Shown here piece after piece: positions 1 to 9,442 of a stretch of DNA of 42,064 nucleotides. The stretch spans positions 1 through 42,064 of the forward strand of contig CALXPV010000006.1 of NCBI GenBank assembly GCA_944390295.1, given 5' to 3'. Every line of letters begins with the position of its first letter. The stretch's first letter is position 1. Made by a program: the position numbers and the translations under genes. The notes beneath the pieces are model-generated. The model worked only from the letters and a program-made list of their open reading frames with translations. It made no database searches and had not been told where the DNA came from. Origin of the DNA: an uncultured Clostridia bacterium. GTDB lineage: Bacteria; Bacillota; Clostridia; TANB77; CAG-508.

Positions 1-2357
1 ATAGCATCTTCGTAGTTATAACCTTCCCATGTAGAGAATGCTACTAATACGTTTCTTCCTAATGCCATTTCTCCATTTTTTGTTGCTGGACCATCTGCTA
101 TAGTATCACCTTTTTTAACTTTTTCTCCGGCTACTACTATTGGTCTTTGATTTATACAAGTTCCACCATTTGTTCTTTTAAATTTGCTTAATTTATGTGT
201 TTTTGTTGTTCCATTTTTATATTTAACAGTGATTGCTTCACCTGTAACTTTTTCTATAACTCCGTCATCTTCTGCTAAGATAAGAATTCCTGAATCTTTA
301 GCTGCTCTATATTCCATACCTGTTCCAACAATCGGAGCTTCTGTATTTATTAATGGAACTGCTTGACGTTGCATGTTTGCACCCATAAGAGCACGTTTTG
401 CATCATCATGCTCTAAGAATGGTATCATAGCTGCACCAATTGAAACTAATTGTTTTGGTGATACGTCCATTCCTGTTACCATTGTATTGTCTACTTCTAT
501 AATATCGTTTCTATATCTAACTTTTACACGTTTATTTACAAAAGTACCATCTTCATTTAGAGGTTCTTCTGCTTCTGCAATGTAATTTCCATCTTCAACA
601 TCTGCACTCATATATTCTACTTTATCTGTAACTTTATGAGTTTCTGGATCAACTAATCTATATGGTGTTTCTATAAATCCATATTCATTAATTTGAGCAA
701 ATGAAGAAAGTGCTGAAATTAATCCAATGTTTGGTCCTTCTGGAGATTCTATAGGGCAAAGTCTACCATAGTGAGTATAGTGAATATCACGAACCTCGAA
801 ACCTGCTCTTTCTCTAGAAAGTCCACCTGGTCCTAATGCAGAAATTCTTCTTTTATGTGTAAGTTCTGATAATGGGTTTGTTTGATCCATAAATTGTGAT
901 AATTGTGAACTACCAAAGAATTCTCTTATTGCTGATGTTATTGGTTTTGTATTAATTAATGTTTGTGGTGTTACTACATCTAAGTCTTGAATTGTCATTC
1001 TTTCACGAACAACTCTTTCAAGTCTTGTTAAACCAATTCTAAATTGATTTTGTAATAATTCACCAACACAACGAATACGTCTGTTTCCTAAGTGGTCAAT
1101 ATCATCAATTTCTCCTAATTTATGGTCTAAGTTTAATAAATAACTTACTGATGCTAAAATATCTTCTGTTGTAACATGTTTTGGAACTAATTCATCATAT
1201 CTTTCTTTTATAACATCATGTAAATCTTTTTCGTCTGTATTATCTAAAATATTTTTTAATACTTCGTAATTTACCATTTCTTTAAAATGTAAATCTGAAA
1301 TATCTACATTTGTTACAAAGTTGTGGATATTTACTGTTCCATTTCCTATTACTTTAACAATTTTATCTTCTACTTTTACTTCTACTACATTTATTCCAGA
1401 ATTTTGTATTTCTTCAGCAATTTCTTTTGAAATCACTTCATCTTTTTCAATTAAAACTTCTCCTGTTTCTGGATTTATAACATCTTTAGCTGATATTTTT
1501 CCTTCTATTCTTGTAGCTAAGCTTAATTTTTTATTGTATTTATATCTTCCTACTTTTGCTAAATCATATCTTCTTGCATCAAAGAATAGTCCATTAAATA
1601 AATTTCTTGCTGCATCTACAGTTGGAAGTTCTCCTGGTCTTAATTTCTTATATATTTCTATTAACGCTTCATCTTGAGTTTTTATTGGATCTTTTTCTAA
1701 TGTTACTTTTAATTTTTCTTCATTTCCAAAGAAGTCAAGTATTTGGTCATCTGTTGCAAGACCTAAAGCTCTTAATAGTGTTGTTACTGGAATTTTTCTA
1801 GTTCTATCTACACGTGCATAAAAAACGTCATTACTATCTGTTTCATATTCTATCCAAGCACCTCTTATTGGCATTACTGTTGATGTATATAATTTTTTAC
1901 CTGTTTTATCATATGAAAATTCATAGTAACATCCTGGTGAACGAACTAATTGGCTAACTACAACTCTTTCTGCACCATTTATTATAAATGTTCCACTTTC
2001 TGTCATTAATGGGAAATCACCTAAATAAATTTCTTGTTCTTTTATTTCTCCTGTTTCACGATTTATTAATCTTACTTTTACGTGTAAACGTGTAGAATAA
2101 GTTGCATCTCTTTCTTTAGCTTCGTCTAAAGAATATTTTGTTTTGTCTTCCATGTAATAATCGAAAAATTCTAGAACTAAATTTCCTGAATAGTCAATGA
2201 TTGGTGAAATATCTCTTAAAACTTCTCCCAATCCCTCTTCAACAAACCACTCGTAAGAATCTCTTTGCACTTTGATTAAATTAGGCATTTCGATATAATC
2301 GCCAACTTTTGCAAAGTTTTTTCTTGAGCTTTTCTCATGCTTAATTTCTTTTAACAA
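1..2357 (-). CDS. rpoB: RNA polymerase beta subunit, partial (N-terminal ~785 residues)
   Basis: Catalytic beta subunit of RNA polymerase. The frame is open from 2357 to the left window edge, about 785 of a usual ~1150-1250 residues; the C-terminal part lies outside. The start is a TTG at 2355-2357 (protein begins [15 protein letters not shown]) preceded by AGAGGTGATTTAA, a good ribosome binding site; no ATG fits. N-terminal family motifs include [20 protein letters not shown] and [19 protein letters not shown]. The rifampicin pocket is visible around 825-935 ([20 protein letters not shown], then [11 protein letters not shown]); the residues matching E. coli D516, H526 and S531 are wild type. 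The left edge reads [19 protein letters not shown], typical of RpoB. Unusually, no rplL gene lies directly upstream. Identification is certain. Confidence 0.98.
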   Translation of the reverse strand, partial: MLKEIKHEKSSRKNFAKVGDYIEMPNLIKVQRDSYEWFVEEGLGEVLRDISPIIDYSGNLVLEFFDYYMEDKTKYSLDEAKERDATYSTRLHVKVRLINRETGEIKEQEIYLGDFPLMTESGTFIINGAERVVVSQLVRSPGCYYEFSYDKTGKKLYTSTVMPIRGAWIEYETDSNDVFYARVDRTRKIPVTTLLRALGLATDDQILDFFGNEEKLKVTLEKDPIKTQDEALIEIYKKLRPGELPTVDAARNLFNGLFFDARRYDLAKVGRYKYNKKLSLATRIEGKISAKDVINPETGEVLIEKDEVISKEIAEEIQNSGINVVEVKVEDKIVKVIGNGTVNIHNFVTNVDISDLHFKEMVNYEVLKNILDNTDEKDLHDVIKERYDELVPKHVTTEDILASVSYLLNLDHKLGEIDDIDHLGNRRIRCVGELLQNQFRIGLTRLERVVRERMTIQDLDVVTPQTLINTKPITSAIREFFGSSQLSQFMDQTNPLSELTHKRRISALGPGGLSRERAGFEVRDIHYTHYGRLCPIESPEGPNIGLISALSSFAQINEYGFIETPYRLVDPETHKVTDKVEYMSADVEDGNYIAEAEEPLNEDGTFVNKRVKVRYRNDIIEVDNTMVTGMDVSPKQLVSIGAAMIPFLEHDDAKRALMGANMQRQAVPLINTEAPIVGTGMEYRAAKDSGILILAEDDGVIEKVTGEAITVKYKNGTTKTHKLSKFKRTNGGTCINQRPIVVAGEKVKKGDTIADGPATKNGEMALGRNVLVAFSTWEGYNYEDA

Positions 2358-2676
2358 TTAAATCACCTCTAAAATAAAATGTAAGCAGTTTGAAAAAAAT
2401 ATATATGAACATTGAAAAGTCCTTCTTGGCTTTAAGCTTATTTTGCAAGATACTTTAAATTCCTGCTTAAAACTTATTTCCCTAGCATTTAGGCTTAAAT
2501 CAATTCCTCTTTCCAACTTAATATAATCTTGTTTTTAGGCAACAAAAAGGCATGCTGGCAACTTTTATCCCATATAGAATTTTTTATCTTTTGCCAACCT
2601 ACCTATGTTTAATTACTACTTTTTTAATATAGTATTTATTATTTTAATCACCTTTTACGTTTAAATTACCACGCGT
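2358..2676 (-). promoter_or_regulatory. Long 5' leader of rpoB
   Basis: About 310 nt between the predicted transcription start near 2670 and the rpoB TTG, with no plausible ORF. On the minus strand a GGCAA block (in GTTGGCAAAAG) can pair with either of two downstream TTGCC copies (AGTTGCC and TGTTGCC), giving mutually exclusive stems. Further on, CCTA/TAGG and TAAGC/GCTTA can form small hairpins. I see no T-box or clear L10-leader signature. Regulation by attenuation or protein binding is inference. Confidence 0.4.
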
Positions 2677-2706
2677 ATCATATCATATTTTTGTAATATT
2701 TGTCAA
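2677..2706 (-). promoter_or_regulatory. Promoter of rpoB
   Basis: On the minus strand a perfect -35 TTGACA (2701-2706), 18-nt spacer and -10 TATGAT (2677-2682), followed by ACGCG. A second overlapping TATGAT lies only 13 nt from the -35. Strong housekeeping-type promoter. Confidence 0.75.
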
Positions 2707-2765
2707 TATTTTTTTACCATTTTTTGCTTATTTTTTTAGGATTAATTGTAAATATTTAACCAAAG

Positions 2766-2798
2766 AAAAATAGGTAGTTTTTATTCTACCTATTTTTT
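2766..2798 (-). terminator. Rho-independent terminator after the LPDTG protein gene
   Basis: Stem AAAAATAGGTAG / CTACCTATTTTT with an 8-nt loop, directly 3' of the minus-strand gene that stops at 2809; flanking A and T tracts on both sides. Confidence 0.8.
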
Positions 2799-2808
2799 CT
2801 CTTTAATA

Positions 2809-3639
2809 TTATTTTACATCTTTATATTTTCTTTTATTAATAGCACCAACAAGTAACATTATTCCTACTACTGGTAGTAGTATTAATCCAATATTTGTTC
2901 CAGTATCTGGTAATTTTCCCGGTGCTACATTATCTTCTCTTTGTACGTCCCCTCTGTTTGTGGTATCATTATTTTCTTCATTGTTAGAATTATTTGTATT
3001 TCCGTTATTATTTCCGTTATTATTTTGATTATCATCATTATTATTGTTTTCATTATCACTACCAGGATTTTCTGTTTCTATAATCGAAATTTTATCTAAA
3101 TTTACAGTTAATGCAAATGATGTATCACTAATTGTTAAAGAATAAACATCTGATTCTACACTATCTCCGGTTACATCATATCCTACACTTAAAAAGTATT
3201 CTAATGATTTTTCACTATCTATCCCATACAAATCTGTTACTGATAAATAAAGCATTGGTAAAAGTACAGCAGATAACAATTTTTGTTCTTCAGTATAATT
3301 TGTATCAGTTATTGTTGTATCAAATTTTATTTGATTGTTTTCTATTACATAATTATATTCAATAACAAAATCTTCATCAAACCCTGTTTCCTCAGGTTTT
3401 AAAGTTATTCTTATAGCAGTATCTGTCATTTCAAATTGTTCTTCCGGTACGTCTTCTGGTCCTAATGTAATTGTAGACTCATCTATTGTTGCTGTTACTG
3501 TTTTACCATTACATACATATTCTTTTAAACTTTTTTCTAAATTTTCCTTTGTAATAATTGTTTCTGCATAAACATTTTGCATTCCACAAATTACAACTAT
3601 TAGTATCAATATCAAACATTTATTTAAAATTTTTTTCAT
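2809..3639 (-). CDS. LPXTG-anchored surface protein
   Basis: 276-residue exported protein. I chose the start at 3639 because AAGGAG lies just upstream and it yields a signal peptide (MKKILNKCLILILIVVICGM, then QNVYAE); the longer open frame to 3747 adds an unlikely 36-residue leader. A ~180-residue globular, Thr-rich extracellular domain (no family recognised) is followed by an Asn/Asp-rich low-complexity linker (about 195-230). The C-terminus is a complete sortase signal: LPDTG at 243-247, hydrophobic segment, then basic tail KRKYKDVK. It should be covalently attached to peptidoglycan by a sortase A-like enzyme, not encoded here. It diverges from the glucosaminidase gene, with ~100 bp between them. 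It is the only protein in the window with a canonical LPXTG. Confidence 0.85.
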   Translation of the reverse strand: MKKILNKCLILILIVVICGMQNVYAETIITKENLEKSLKEYVCNGKTVTATIDESTITLGPEDVPEEQFEMTDTAIRITLKPEETGFDEDFVIEYNYVIENNQIKFDTTITDTNYTEEQKLLSAVLLPMLYLSVTDLYGIDSEKSLEYFLSVGYDVTGDSVESDVYSLTISDTSFALTVNLDKISIIETENPGSDNENNNNDDNQNNNGNNNGNTNNSNNEENNDTTNRGDVQREDNVAPGKLPDTGTNIGLILLPVVGIMLLVGAINKRKYKDVK

Positions 3640-3687
3640 TCGTTTTCTCCTTTTATTTTCTTTTGATAGTTTTTTTGTTATTATTAT

Positions 3688-3714
3688 GTTATACTTAAAA
3701 TAGTTTAACGTCAA
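3688..3714 (-). promoter_or_regulatory. Possible promoter of the LPDTG protein gene
   Basis: Minus-strand TTGACG (3709-3714), then TATAAC (3688-3693) with a short 15-nt spacer; TAACAT gives 17 nt but a poorer -10 match. It lies in the divergent intergenic region, so it may overlap control of the plus-strand glucosaminidase gene. Confidence 0.4.
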
Positions 3715-3741
3715 TAAAATTTTATAAATTAAGGTGAGAAT

Positions 3742-5184
3742 ATGCAAAATAATACAAATGATGGTAATAATGAAAATAGAAATTTATCAGAAGTTTTTAA
3801 AGAATTGCAAAATTCACGTAATTCTTCATCAAATGTTAGCAGTAATAAAAAAGTTCATAAAACTTCAAATAAAAATTACAATATAAAAGCTTCAAAAGTT
3901 GTTAAACCCAAAAAAGTAAAACCTCAAAAAACTAAACAGGCTAAACCAAAAAAACAAAGATTTGCAATTATAAAAAATAAATTTTATATTTTAAAAAGTA
4001 ATAAAAAGAAATTTAAACAATTTGTAATTGTAACTTATATATATATTGTAATTGTTTTTGGATTAATTGCAGGAATAATTGTATATGCTATTAATAGTAA
4101 TAAAACAGAAAATCCATATGGGGACTTTGCAAAATATGAAAAAAATTCAAATCCATTTAATATTAGCCAAATATTATTAAATAATACAGAAACAATTAGA
4201 ACTAAGGAAAATACATATCGTGATAAAGAAATTCCTTATTCTACAAAATTTATTGAAAATAGTTCATTACCAAAAGATGAAAAAATTGTAAAGCAAAAAG
4301 GAGTTCCCGGTTTAGAAAGAATTAATATTGTAAGAACATATGAAGGCGAAGATTTAATAGATGAATCTACCTCTAATATAAGTATTCTTAAAGCTCCTGT
4401 TGAGGAAATAGTCGAAGTTGGTACTTCAGACTTTCTCGTAAATTATAATGTACATTTAGGAGATATAATGTATATTATTAATACAACTTCATTGATGGAT
4501 TCTATGACCAACGGAAGCGAAATTTGTAAAATAACTAGATATATGGATGTTGCTTTATTAGAAGTAATTGGAGAATGGTGTAAAGTTTCATATGATGGTC
4601 AAGAAGGTTATGTACTTGCATCAGCACTTACATCTCAATCAGCTACTCCAGGAATAGTTTCTCAAAATAAAGTACAAAGAATTGTATCTAGATTAAACTT
4701 TAATATGCAATTAAACGTAAAAAGTGGATTATCTTTAGCTGATTTTAAACGTGTTTTGTCTGGAGAATCAAAAGATAAAAACAAAGTTATAGAACAAAAT
4801 GCTGAAGCATTTTATAATGCTGAACAAAAATATAATGTTAATGGTATACTTCTTGCTGCAATGGCAGTTCACGAAAGTGGCTGGGGTACTTCTGCCATCT
4901 CTTTACAGAAAAAAAATTTATTTGGTTATGGTGCATATGATCGTGATCCATATAATTCTGCATATAGTTATGATACCTATGCAGAAGGAATTGACTTTGT
5001 TGCAAAAATGTTAGCAAAAACATATTTAAATCCCGCCGGTGTAACTTTGGGCGATGGAGATGTTTCAACTGGAAGATACTATACTAGTCCTACACTAATT
5101 GGAATTAACACAAAATATTCTACAGACCCAAATTGGTGTACAAAAGTATTTTCTTATATGACATATTTTTATGATAAATTATAA
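3742..5184 (+). CDS. Membrane-anchored glucosaminidase with SH3-like domain
   Basis: 480-residue peptidoglycan hydrolase, predicted to cut the glycan strand as an endo-beta-N-acetylglucosaminidase. RBS AAGGTGAGA precedes the ATG. Order of parts: a ~90-residue cytoplasmic tail very rich in Lys and Pro (KPKKVKPQKTKQAKPKKQR); one transmembrane helix at about 92-116; an extracytoplasmic linker; an SH3-like module around 235-300 (GEWCKVSYDGQEGYVLASAL); and a C-terminal glucosaminidase domain around 345-480 with the catalytic Glu378 in AMAVHESGWGTS, followed by KNLFGYGAYD and SYDTYAEGIDFV. The protein stays tethered to the membrane instead of being secreted. The next gene follows after 11 nt with overlapping RBS, so they are cotranscribed. 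Domain calls are by motif reading; the substrate bond is inferred from family. Confidence 0.88.
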   Translation: MQNNTNDGNNENRNLSEVFKELQNSRNSSSNVSSNKKVHKTSNKNYNIKASKVVKPKKVKPQKTKQAKPKKQRFAIIKNKFYILKSNKKKFKQFVIVTYIYIVIVFGLIAGIIVYAINSNKTENPYGDFAKYEKNSNPFNISQILLNNTETIRTKENTYRDKEIPYSTKFIENSSLPKDEKIVKQKGVPGLERINIVRTYEGEDLIDESTSNISILKAPVEEIVEVGTSDFLVNYNVHLGDIMYIINTTSLMDSMTNGSEICKITRYMDVALLEVIGEWCKVSYDGQEGYVLASALTSQSATPGIVSQNKVQRIVSRLNFNMQLNVKSGLSLADFKRVLSGESKDKNKVIEQNAEAFYNAEQKYNVNGILLAAMAVHESGWGTSAISLQKKNLFGYGAYDRDPYNSAYSYDTYAEGIDFVAKMLAKTYLNPAGVTLGDGDVSTGRYYTSPTLIGINTKYSTDPNWCTKVFSYMTYFYDKL

Positions 5185-5195
5185 AGGAGATTCAA

Positions 5196-6023
5196 ATGAA
5201 AAAAATTCATATTAATAGAAGTTTCATTATATTATTAATATTAGTAATTTTAATAATTGCAATGATACCAATTTACTTTATAAATCTTACACTAGTATTT
5301 CGTAATCATTCATTTGCAAAACAAACTATAGAAACATATACAAACTATTCTTCTCCTGTTTTTACTATAGAAAAGATTATATTTTTCAGTAATGCATTTG
5401 TAATTGATAATAGTAAAAATCAAAATTTACAAGATATAGATATTGGACAATATACTGATATTGCAATATATATAAATAATAAAAATTCTTCAGAAGATCT
5501 AACAGATGAAAATACAGTAAAAGAACTTTATATTGATAATATTAAAATTACAAGCAATTCTGACAAAGGTGAAAAAATGTTAGGCTATAAAAATCCTTCG
5601 TACTTTGCTAAATATAAAGGATTAGAAGCTCCGGAAAATAATAGAATTGATTTTAATATTATTTCTACAAATAAAGATAACAAAGAAAGTGCATATGGCA
5701 GTCCTGCTTTTTACCAAGACTGCTCTAACCCTATTTCTTTAGGATATATAAATAAAGATCTTACAACAGGACTTTCTGTAGATTCTGGTTCTTCTGTTTC
5801 CTTGGATGGAAAAATCCTAAGTTTAGCAAATGTAACTTTAAAAGATTTAGTTTTTACTATGAGCTTTGACATTCATATTATTAACAACAAAAATGAAGAA
5901 TTTGTTTGTTACATAAATAAACCTATTCTATCTGAAGAAGAAAACAATTCTATTTTTAATGGTTATATTGCAACGCAATTTTCTCCAAGTCCAGGAACAT
6001 ATCAATTTATACGTAAAGAATAA
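5196..6023 (+). CDS. Membrane-anchored protein of unknown function
   Basis: 275 residues. The RBS AAAGGAG overlaps the stop of the glucosaminidase gene, so translation is probably coupled. One N-terminal transmembrane segment (about 10-32) with positive residues before it suggests a signal anchor and an extracytoplasmic body of ~240 residues. The body is rich in Asn, Ser and beta-strand-like patterns, with two Cys residues (in YQDCSNP and EFVCYIN) about 60 residues apart. I recognise no family. Its position suggests a partner of the glucosaminidase in wall metabolism, which is inference only. A hairpin terminator follows at 6055. Confidence 0.8.
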   Translation: MKKIHINRSFIILLILVILIIAMIPIYFINLTLVFRNHSFAKQTIETYTNYSSPVFTIEKIIFFSNAFVIDNSKNQNLQDIDIGQYTDIAIYINNKNSSEDLTDENTVKELYIDNIKITSNSDKGEKMLGYKNPSYFAKYKGLEAPENNRIDFNIISTNKDNKESAYGSPAFYQDCSNPISLGYINKDLTTGLSVDSGSSVSLDGKILSLANVTLKDLVFTMSFDIHIINNKNEEFVCYINKPILSEEENNSIFNGYIATQFSPSPGTYQFIRKE

Positions 6024-6054
6024 TTTAGTATAATAAGTTTATTTCATTAGAATT

Positions 6055-6096
6055 AAAACCATCTATTCCTAATATATATGAATAGGTGGTTTTTTT
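6055..6096 (+). terminator. Terminator-like hairpin overlapping the next gene's RBS and start
   Basis: Stem AAAACCATCTATTC (6055-6068) / GAATAGGTGGTTTT (6080-6093) with one G.T pair and an 11-nt loop, followed by a T run to 6096. The 3' arm contains the AGGTGG ribosome binding site (6084-6089) of the flippase gene and the T run runs into its TTG start (6095). Confidence 0.75.
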
Positions 6097-7588
6097 GAGA
6101 AGATTAAAATTATTTTTATTTAATGGAATAATATTAACTTTTACATCTATTTTTTTGCAATTTATAGGTGTATCTTTTGGCGTATACATTTCTAATAGAA
6201 TTGGCAAAGAAGCTGTTGGATTATATCAGCTTTTAATGTCTGTATATTCTTTTGGTCTAACACTTGCATTATCTGGAATAAATTTAACCTGTATGCGATT
6301 AATTTCAGAAGAACTGGCTAAAAGTAGTTTAGGTAATGTAAAAGGAGCAATGAAGAAATGTCTAATTTATAGTTTGCTTTTTGGTTTATTAGCATTTTTA
6401 TTAATAAGTCTTTCTGCAAATCTAATATCTTCTAGCATATTGCATAACAAAATATCCATATCTACTATCTGTATAATGGCATTAGCATTACCTTTTGTTT
6501 CTATTTGTTCTTGTATAAATGGATATTTCTCGGCAGTTAGACATGTAATAAAATCATCTTTGTTACAAATTGTTGAACAATTTTTTAGAATTTTTGTAGT
6601 TACTTATTTATTAAATTATGTTTTTACCCCTTCAATAAATTCTGCCTGTCTTTCCATAGTATTTGGAAGTACTGTTTCTGAAGTTTTAACTTGTATTTGT
6701 ACAATTATATTATATTTACATGAAAGCAAAAAGCATACTAAAACAAAAGCTTATTTTCCTGCAAAAAATATCTTAAGAATATCTTTACCTATTTCTTTTA
6801 CTTCTTATATAAGATCTGGATTATCTACTTTAAAACAAGTTTTAGTTCCATTAAAATTAGAAAGTTTTGGACTTAGTTGTAATGTTGCTTTATCACAGTA
6901 TGGATTAATAAATGGTATGGTACTTCCAATAATTCTTTTTCCAAGTACCTTTTTAAATTCTTTTAGTGGTCTGCTCATTCCAGAATTTTCTAGTTTTAAT
7001 GTAAAACAAGAAAAAGAAACTATAAAGAAATCTATAGAAAAAATCTTTAAATATACTATTTTTTTCTCTTTTTTTGTAGTTGGTTTTTTCTTTTGTTTTT
7101 CTGATAATTTAAGTGTTCTTATTTATAAAAACATAGAAATTTCGATATATATAAAAATTTTAGCTCCTATTATAATTTTTATGTATTTGGATAATATAGT
7201 TGATGGAATTTTAAAAGGTCTTGATAAACAAGTTAGTGTTATGATTATAAACATTATAGATTTAATAAGTAGTATTATTTTTATATGTATTTTGCTACCA
7301 ATGTATGGAATTATTGGATACCTTATTGTACTTTTTATTAGCGAAATTCTTAATGCACTACTTAGTATATGGGTTTTAATAGATACTACTAAAATAAAAT
7401 TTAATTACAAAAATTTAATAATTAAGCCCATTTTTGTTGTGTTTTTTTCTGTAATACTAACAAATATTTTTAAATTTGATACATATTCTGTGTTTTTTCT
7501 AATTTTAAATGGGCTAGTATTTACTATTTTTTATTTTTTGTTTTCTTTTATGCTTAATTTAATTTCTAAAAAAGATTTTAAGTTTTAA
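6095..7588 (+). CDS. spoVB: SpoVB-like lipid flippase (MOP superfamily)
   Basis: About 497 residues, the normal length for SpoVB/MurJ-type polysaccharide flippases, with ~12-14 hydrophobic segments throughout. The N-terminal signature ISNRIGKEAVGLYQLLMSVY and LALSGINLTCMRLISEEL are typical of stage V sporulation protein B, which moves lipid-linked peptidoglycan precursors during spore cortex formation. TTG at 6095 is preferred because AGGTGG lies 5 nt upstream; a GTG at 6086 is in frame but lies inside that RBS. The gene sits behind a terminator-like hairpin that overlaps its initiation region. TATAAT occurs at ~6029 but without a good -35. Its stop overlaps that of the convergent minus-strand gene by 4 bp. 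Membership of the superfamily is clear; the exact role (sporulation versus other polysaccharide) is less so. Confidence 0.85.
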   Translation: MRRLKLFLFNGIILTFTSIFLQFIGVSFGVYISNRIGKEAVGLYQLLMSVYSFGLTLALSGINLTCMRLISEELAKSSLGNVKGAMKKCLIYSLLFGLLAFLLISLSANLISSSILHNKISISTICIMALALPFVSICSCINGYFSAVRHVIKSSLLQIVEQFFRIFVVTYLLNYVFTPSINSACLSIVFGSTVSEVLTCICTIILYLHESKKHTKTKAYFPAKNILRISLPISFTSYIRSGLSTLKQVLVPLKLESFGLSCNVALSQYGLINGMVLPIILFPSTFLNSFSGLLIPEFSSFNVKQEKETIKKSIEKIFKYTIFFSFFVVGFFFCFSDNLSVLIYKNIEISIYIKILAPIIIFMYLDNIVDGILKGLDKQVSVMIINIIDLISSIIFICILLPMYGIIGYLIVLFISEILNALLSIWVLIDTTKIKFNYKNLIIKPIFVVFFSVILTNIFKFDTYSVFFLILNGLVFTIFYFLFSFMLNLISKKDFKF

Positions 7589-8028
7589 TTTTCTAGAAGG
7601 ACTAATAACTCATCTTCTGTTATTATGTCCTTTTCTTGTAATTTTTGATTTTGAAAATAATGAAGTTTGATATTTATTTTATTGTTTTCATCTGATATTT
7701 CTAATATATCATGATGTTTCCCAAAATTATATGATTGCATATTTATTTTTGAAAGAACTGTTATATCTTCTTGATTAATATTTTTTAAATAATAATATGA
7801 CCAAAATTTATATACAAAATTAGTTGCTTCTTCTTTTTTGCATATTGTTAATAATATTTGTTTATCACCTGCTTTTATTTTTATTATATCTATCGTCGCA
7901 TTTTTTTCTAACTCTATAAATTTAATTTTTTCTATATTCTTATTTATTATATCTTCTATCATTTGTTTACTTGTTTCCAAATTGTTTTGTAAATATTCTT
8001 TTAGTTTATACATCTTATCTTCTTTCAT
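7585..8028 (-). CDS. Hypothetical cytoplasmic protein
   Basis: 147 residues, Lys/Glu/Ile-rich, no signal peptide or membrane segment. The start at 8028 has GGAAGATAAGG upstream; Met6 (MYKLKEYL) is a possible alternative. The stop overlaps the convergent flippase stop by 4 bp. The N-terminal third is likely helical (KEYLQNNLETSKQMIEDII) followed by alternating beta patterns (IDIIKIKAGDKQILLTICKK). I do not recognise a family. Confidence 0.7.
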   Translation of the reverse strand: MKEDKMYKLKEYLQNNLETSKQMIEDIINKNIEKIKFIELEKNATIDIIKIKAGDKQILLTICKKEEATNFVYKFWSYYYLKNINQEDITVLSKINMQSYNFGKHHDILEISDENNKINIKLHYFQNQKLQEKDIITEDELLVLLEN

Positions 8029-8102
8029 GCCTTATCTTCCTTTTTATAGATTTAATATTTGCTTTATTAAAACACATTTAATAGCTTTTTACAAGAATAT
8101 TA

Positions 8103-8127
8103 ATTCGATATAATTCGTCAATATTCG
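8103..8127. repeat. Three ATTCG iterons with exact 10-bp period
   Basis: ATTCG occurs at 8103, 8113 and 8123, each preceded by A/T, so three sites face the same side of the helix. They lie between the stop of the HtrA gene (8131) and the start of the hypothetical gene (8028), where they could be an operator. An inverted repeat (GAATATT/AATATTC) frames the same stretch. Confidence 0.45.
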
Positions 8128-8130
8128 ACA

Positions 8131-9258
8131 TTACTTTTTACCTAAATTAATTTTAACATTTTTACTTATCCCATTTCTTTTTATTGATAGATTAACTTCA
8201 TCTCCCGGATATTTTGAATAGACATATTCTTTTAATTCATTCATAGTATTAATTTCTTTATCATCTATTTTTAGAATTATATCTCCTTTTAATATTCCTT
8301 TTTGTTCTGCTGGGCTTCCCTTTACAATGTTTTCTACATATACTCCACTTGTTATAGATATATCTTTATCTAAATACGGAATAACATTTTTATCATAACC
8401 ACTTATTCCAATTGTAGGTTCTTCAAATTTACCTGTTTTATCAAACTTTTCTATTATTGGTTTAATAATATTTATTGGTACAGCAAATCCAATTCCTTCT
8501 GCCGAATCTATTTTTAATGAATTTATTCCTATAACTTCTCCTTTTGTATTTATAAGAGGTCCCCCACTATTTCCCGGATTTATATCTGCATCAGTTTGTA
8601 TTAAATCCGTCATTAGAATATCAGTGTTATTTTCTTTAAATTTTAAAGTTCTACTTTCTGCACTTATTATCCCGGATGTAACTGTTCTTTGAAATTCATA
8701 TCCTATTGGATTTCCTATTGCATAAACTGTTTGACCTGTTTTTACCTTACTTGAATCTCCTAATTTAGCACTTCTCATTCCCTCTATATTGATCTTTAAT
8801 ATGCTTAAATCTAATGTACTATCTGCCCATACAACATTTGCCTTATAACTATTTCCATTCTCTAGTGTCACATAGCAATTGCTGTATTTGTCTCCTGAAA
8901 CATGCATATTTGTTACAATATAGCCTTTACTTGATACAATAATTCCTGTCCCTAATCCTAATTTTTCTATAGCATTTTCTGAAAAAACAGAATCCCCTAC
9001 ATCTTCTATCTTTGATATTCCCACTACGCTATAATTTGTTTCTGCTATTATATTTTCTATGCTCTCATCATTTTCATTTATATTGGTACTAGAAGTTCCT
9101 GTTCTTTCTACCTTTATTTCTTCGTTTGATTTGCTTATATCAATTCTGCTATACAATCTTACTAACGATACAATTAATATAGTTGTAACAATGATAATAA
9201 ATGCAATAAAAATATTTCGTTTAGTCTTTTTCTTTTTAACTCTTTGATATCGATGCAT
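8131..9258 (-). CDS. htrA: HtrA/DegP-type membrane-anchored serine protease with PDZ domain
   Basis: 375 residues, standard for Firmicutes HtrA, a surface quality-control protease. RBS AAAGGAGG lies 6 nt before the ATG. A basic N-terminus and transmembrane helix (about 15-36) anchor it outside the membrane. The trypsin-like domain has a complete triad: His119 (TNMHVSG), Asp150 (STLDLSIL) and Ser231 (GNSGGPL). A single PDZ domain covers about 285-370 (GSPAEQKGILKGDIILKIDD). The leader region upstream contains TACTCTT/AAGAGTA arms ~17 nt apart that might be an operator. Transcribed alone on the minus strand and divergent from the NRPS gene. Confidence 0.95.
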   Translation of the reverse strand: MHRYQRVKKKKTKRNIFIAFIIIVTTILIVSLVRLYSRIDISKSNEEIKVERTGTSSTNINENDESIENIIAETNYSVVGISKIEDVGDSVFSENAIEKLGLGTGIIVSSKGYIVTNMHVSGDKYSNCYVTLENGNSYKANVVWADSTLDLSILKINIEGMRSAKLGDSSKVKTGQTVYAIGNPIGYEFQRTVTSGIISAESRTLKFKENNTDILMTDLIQTDADINPGNSGGPLINTKGEVIGINSLKIDSAEGIGFAVPINIIKPIIEKFDKTGKFEEPTIGISGYDKNVIPYLDKDISITSGVYVENIVKGSPAEQKGILKGDIILKIDDKEINTMNELKEYVYSKYPGDEVNLSIKRNGISKNVKINLGKK

Positions 9259-9353
9259 AAAAAACCTCCTTTGGTACTCTTATTCTTATATTTTCCAAAA
9301 GAGTATTTTTTAATCATTTATTCATATTATCCTTAACTATTTTTTTATTTCTA

Positions 9354-9383
9354 TTGAAATTTTTAATATTTTATATATATAAT
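9354..9383 (+). promoter_or_regulatory. Promoter of the NRPS-histidine kinase operon
   Basis: TTGAAA (9354-9359), 18-nt spacer, TATAAT (9378-9383), about 60 nt before the NRPS ATG. RBS AAAGGAG lies at 9427-9433. Confidence 0.6.
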
Positions 9384-9442
9384 TAGGCTAAATTAGATAG
9401 GTAAAAATAACTATAGTTTTAAAATAAAAGGAGATTACAGTC

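Noticed and set aside
3640..3747. Longer N-terminus of the LPDTG protein
   Set aside because: The added 36 residues precede a perfect RBS and signal peptide and overlap the divergent gene's start.
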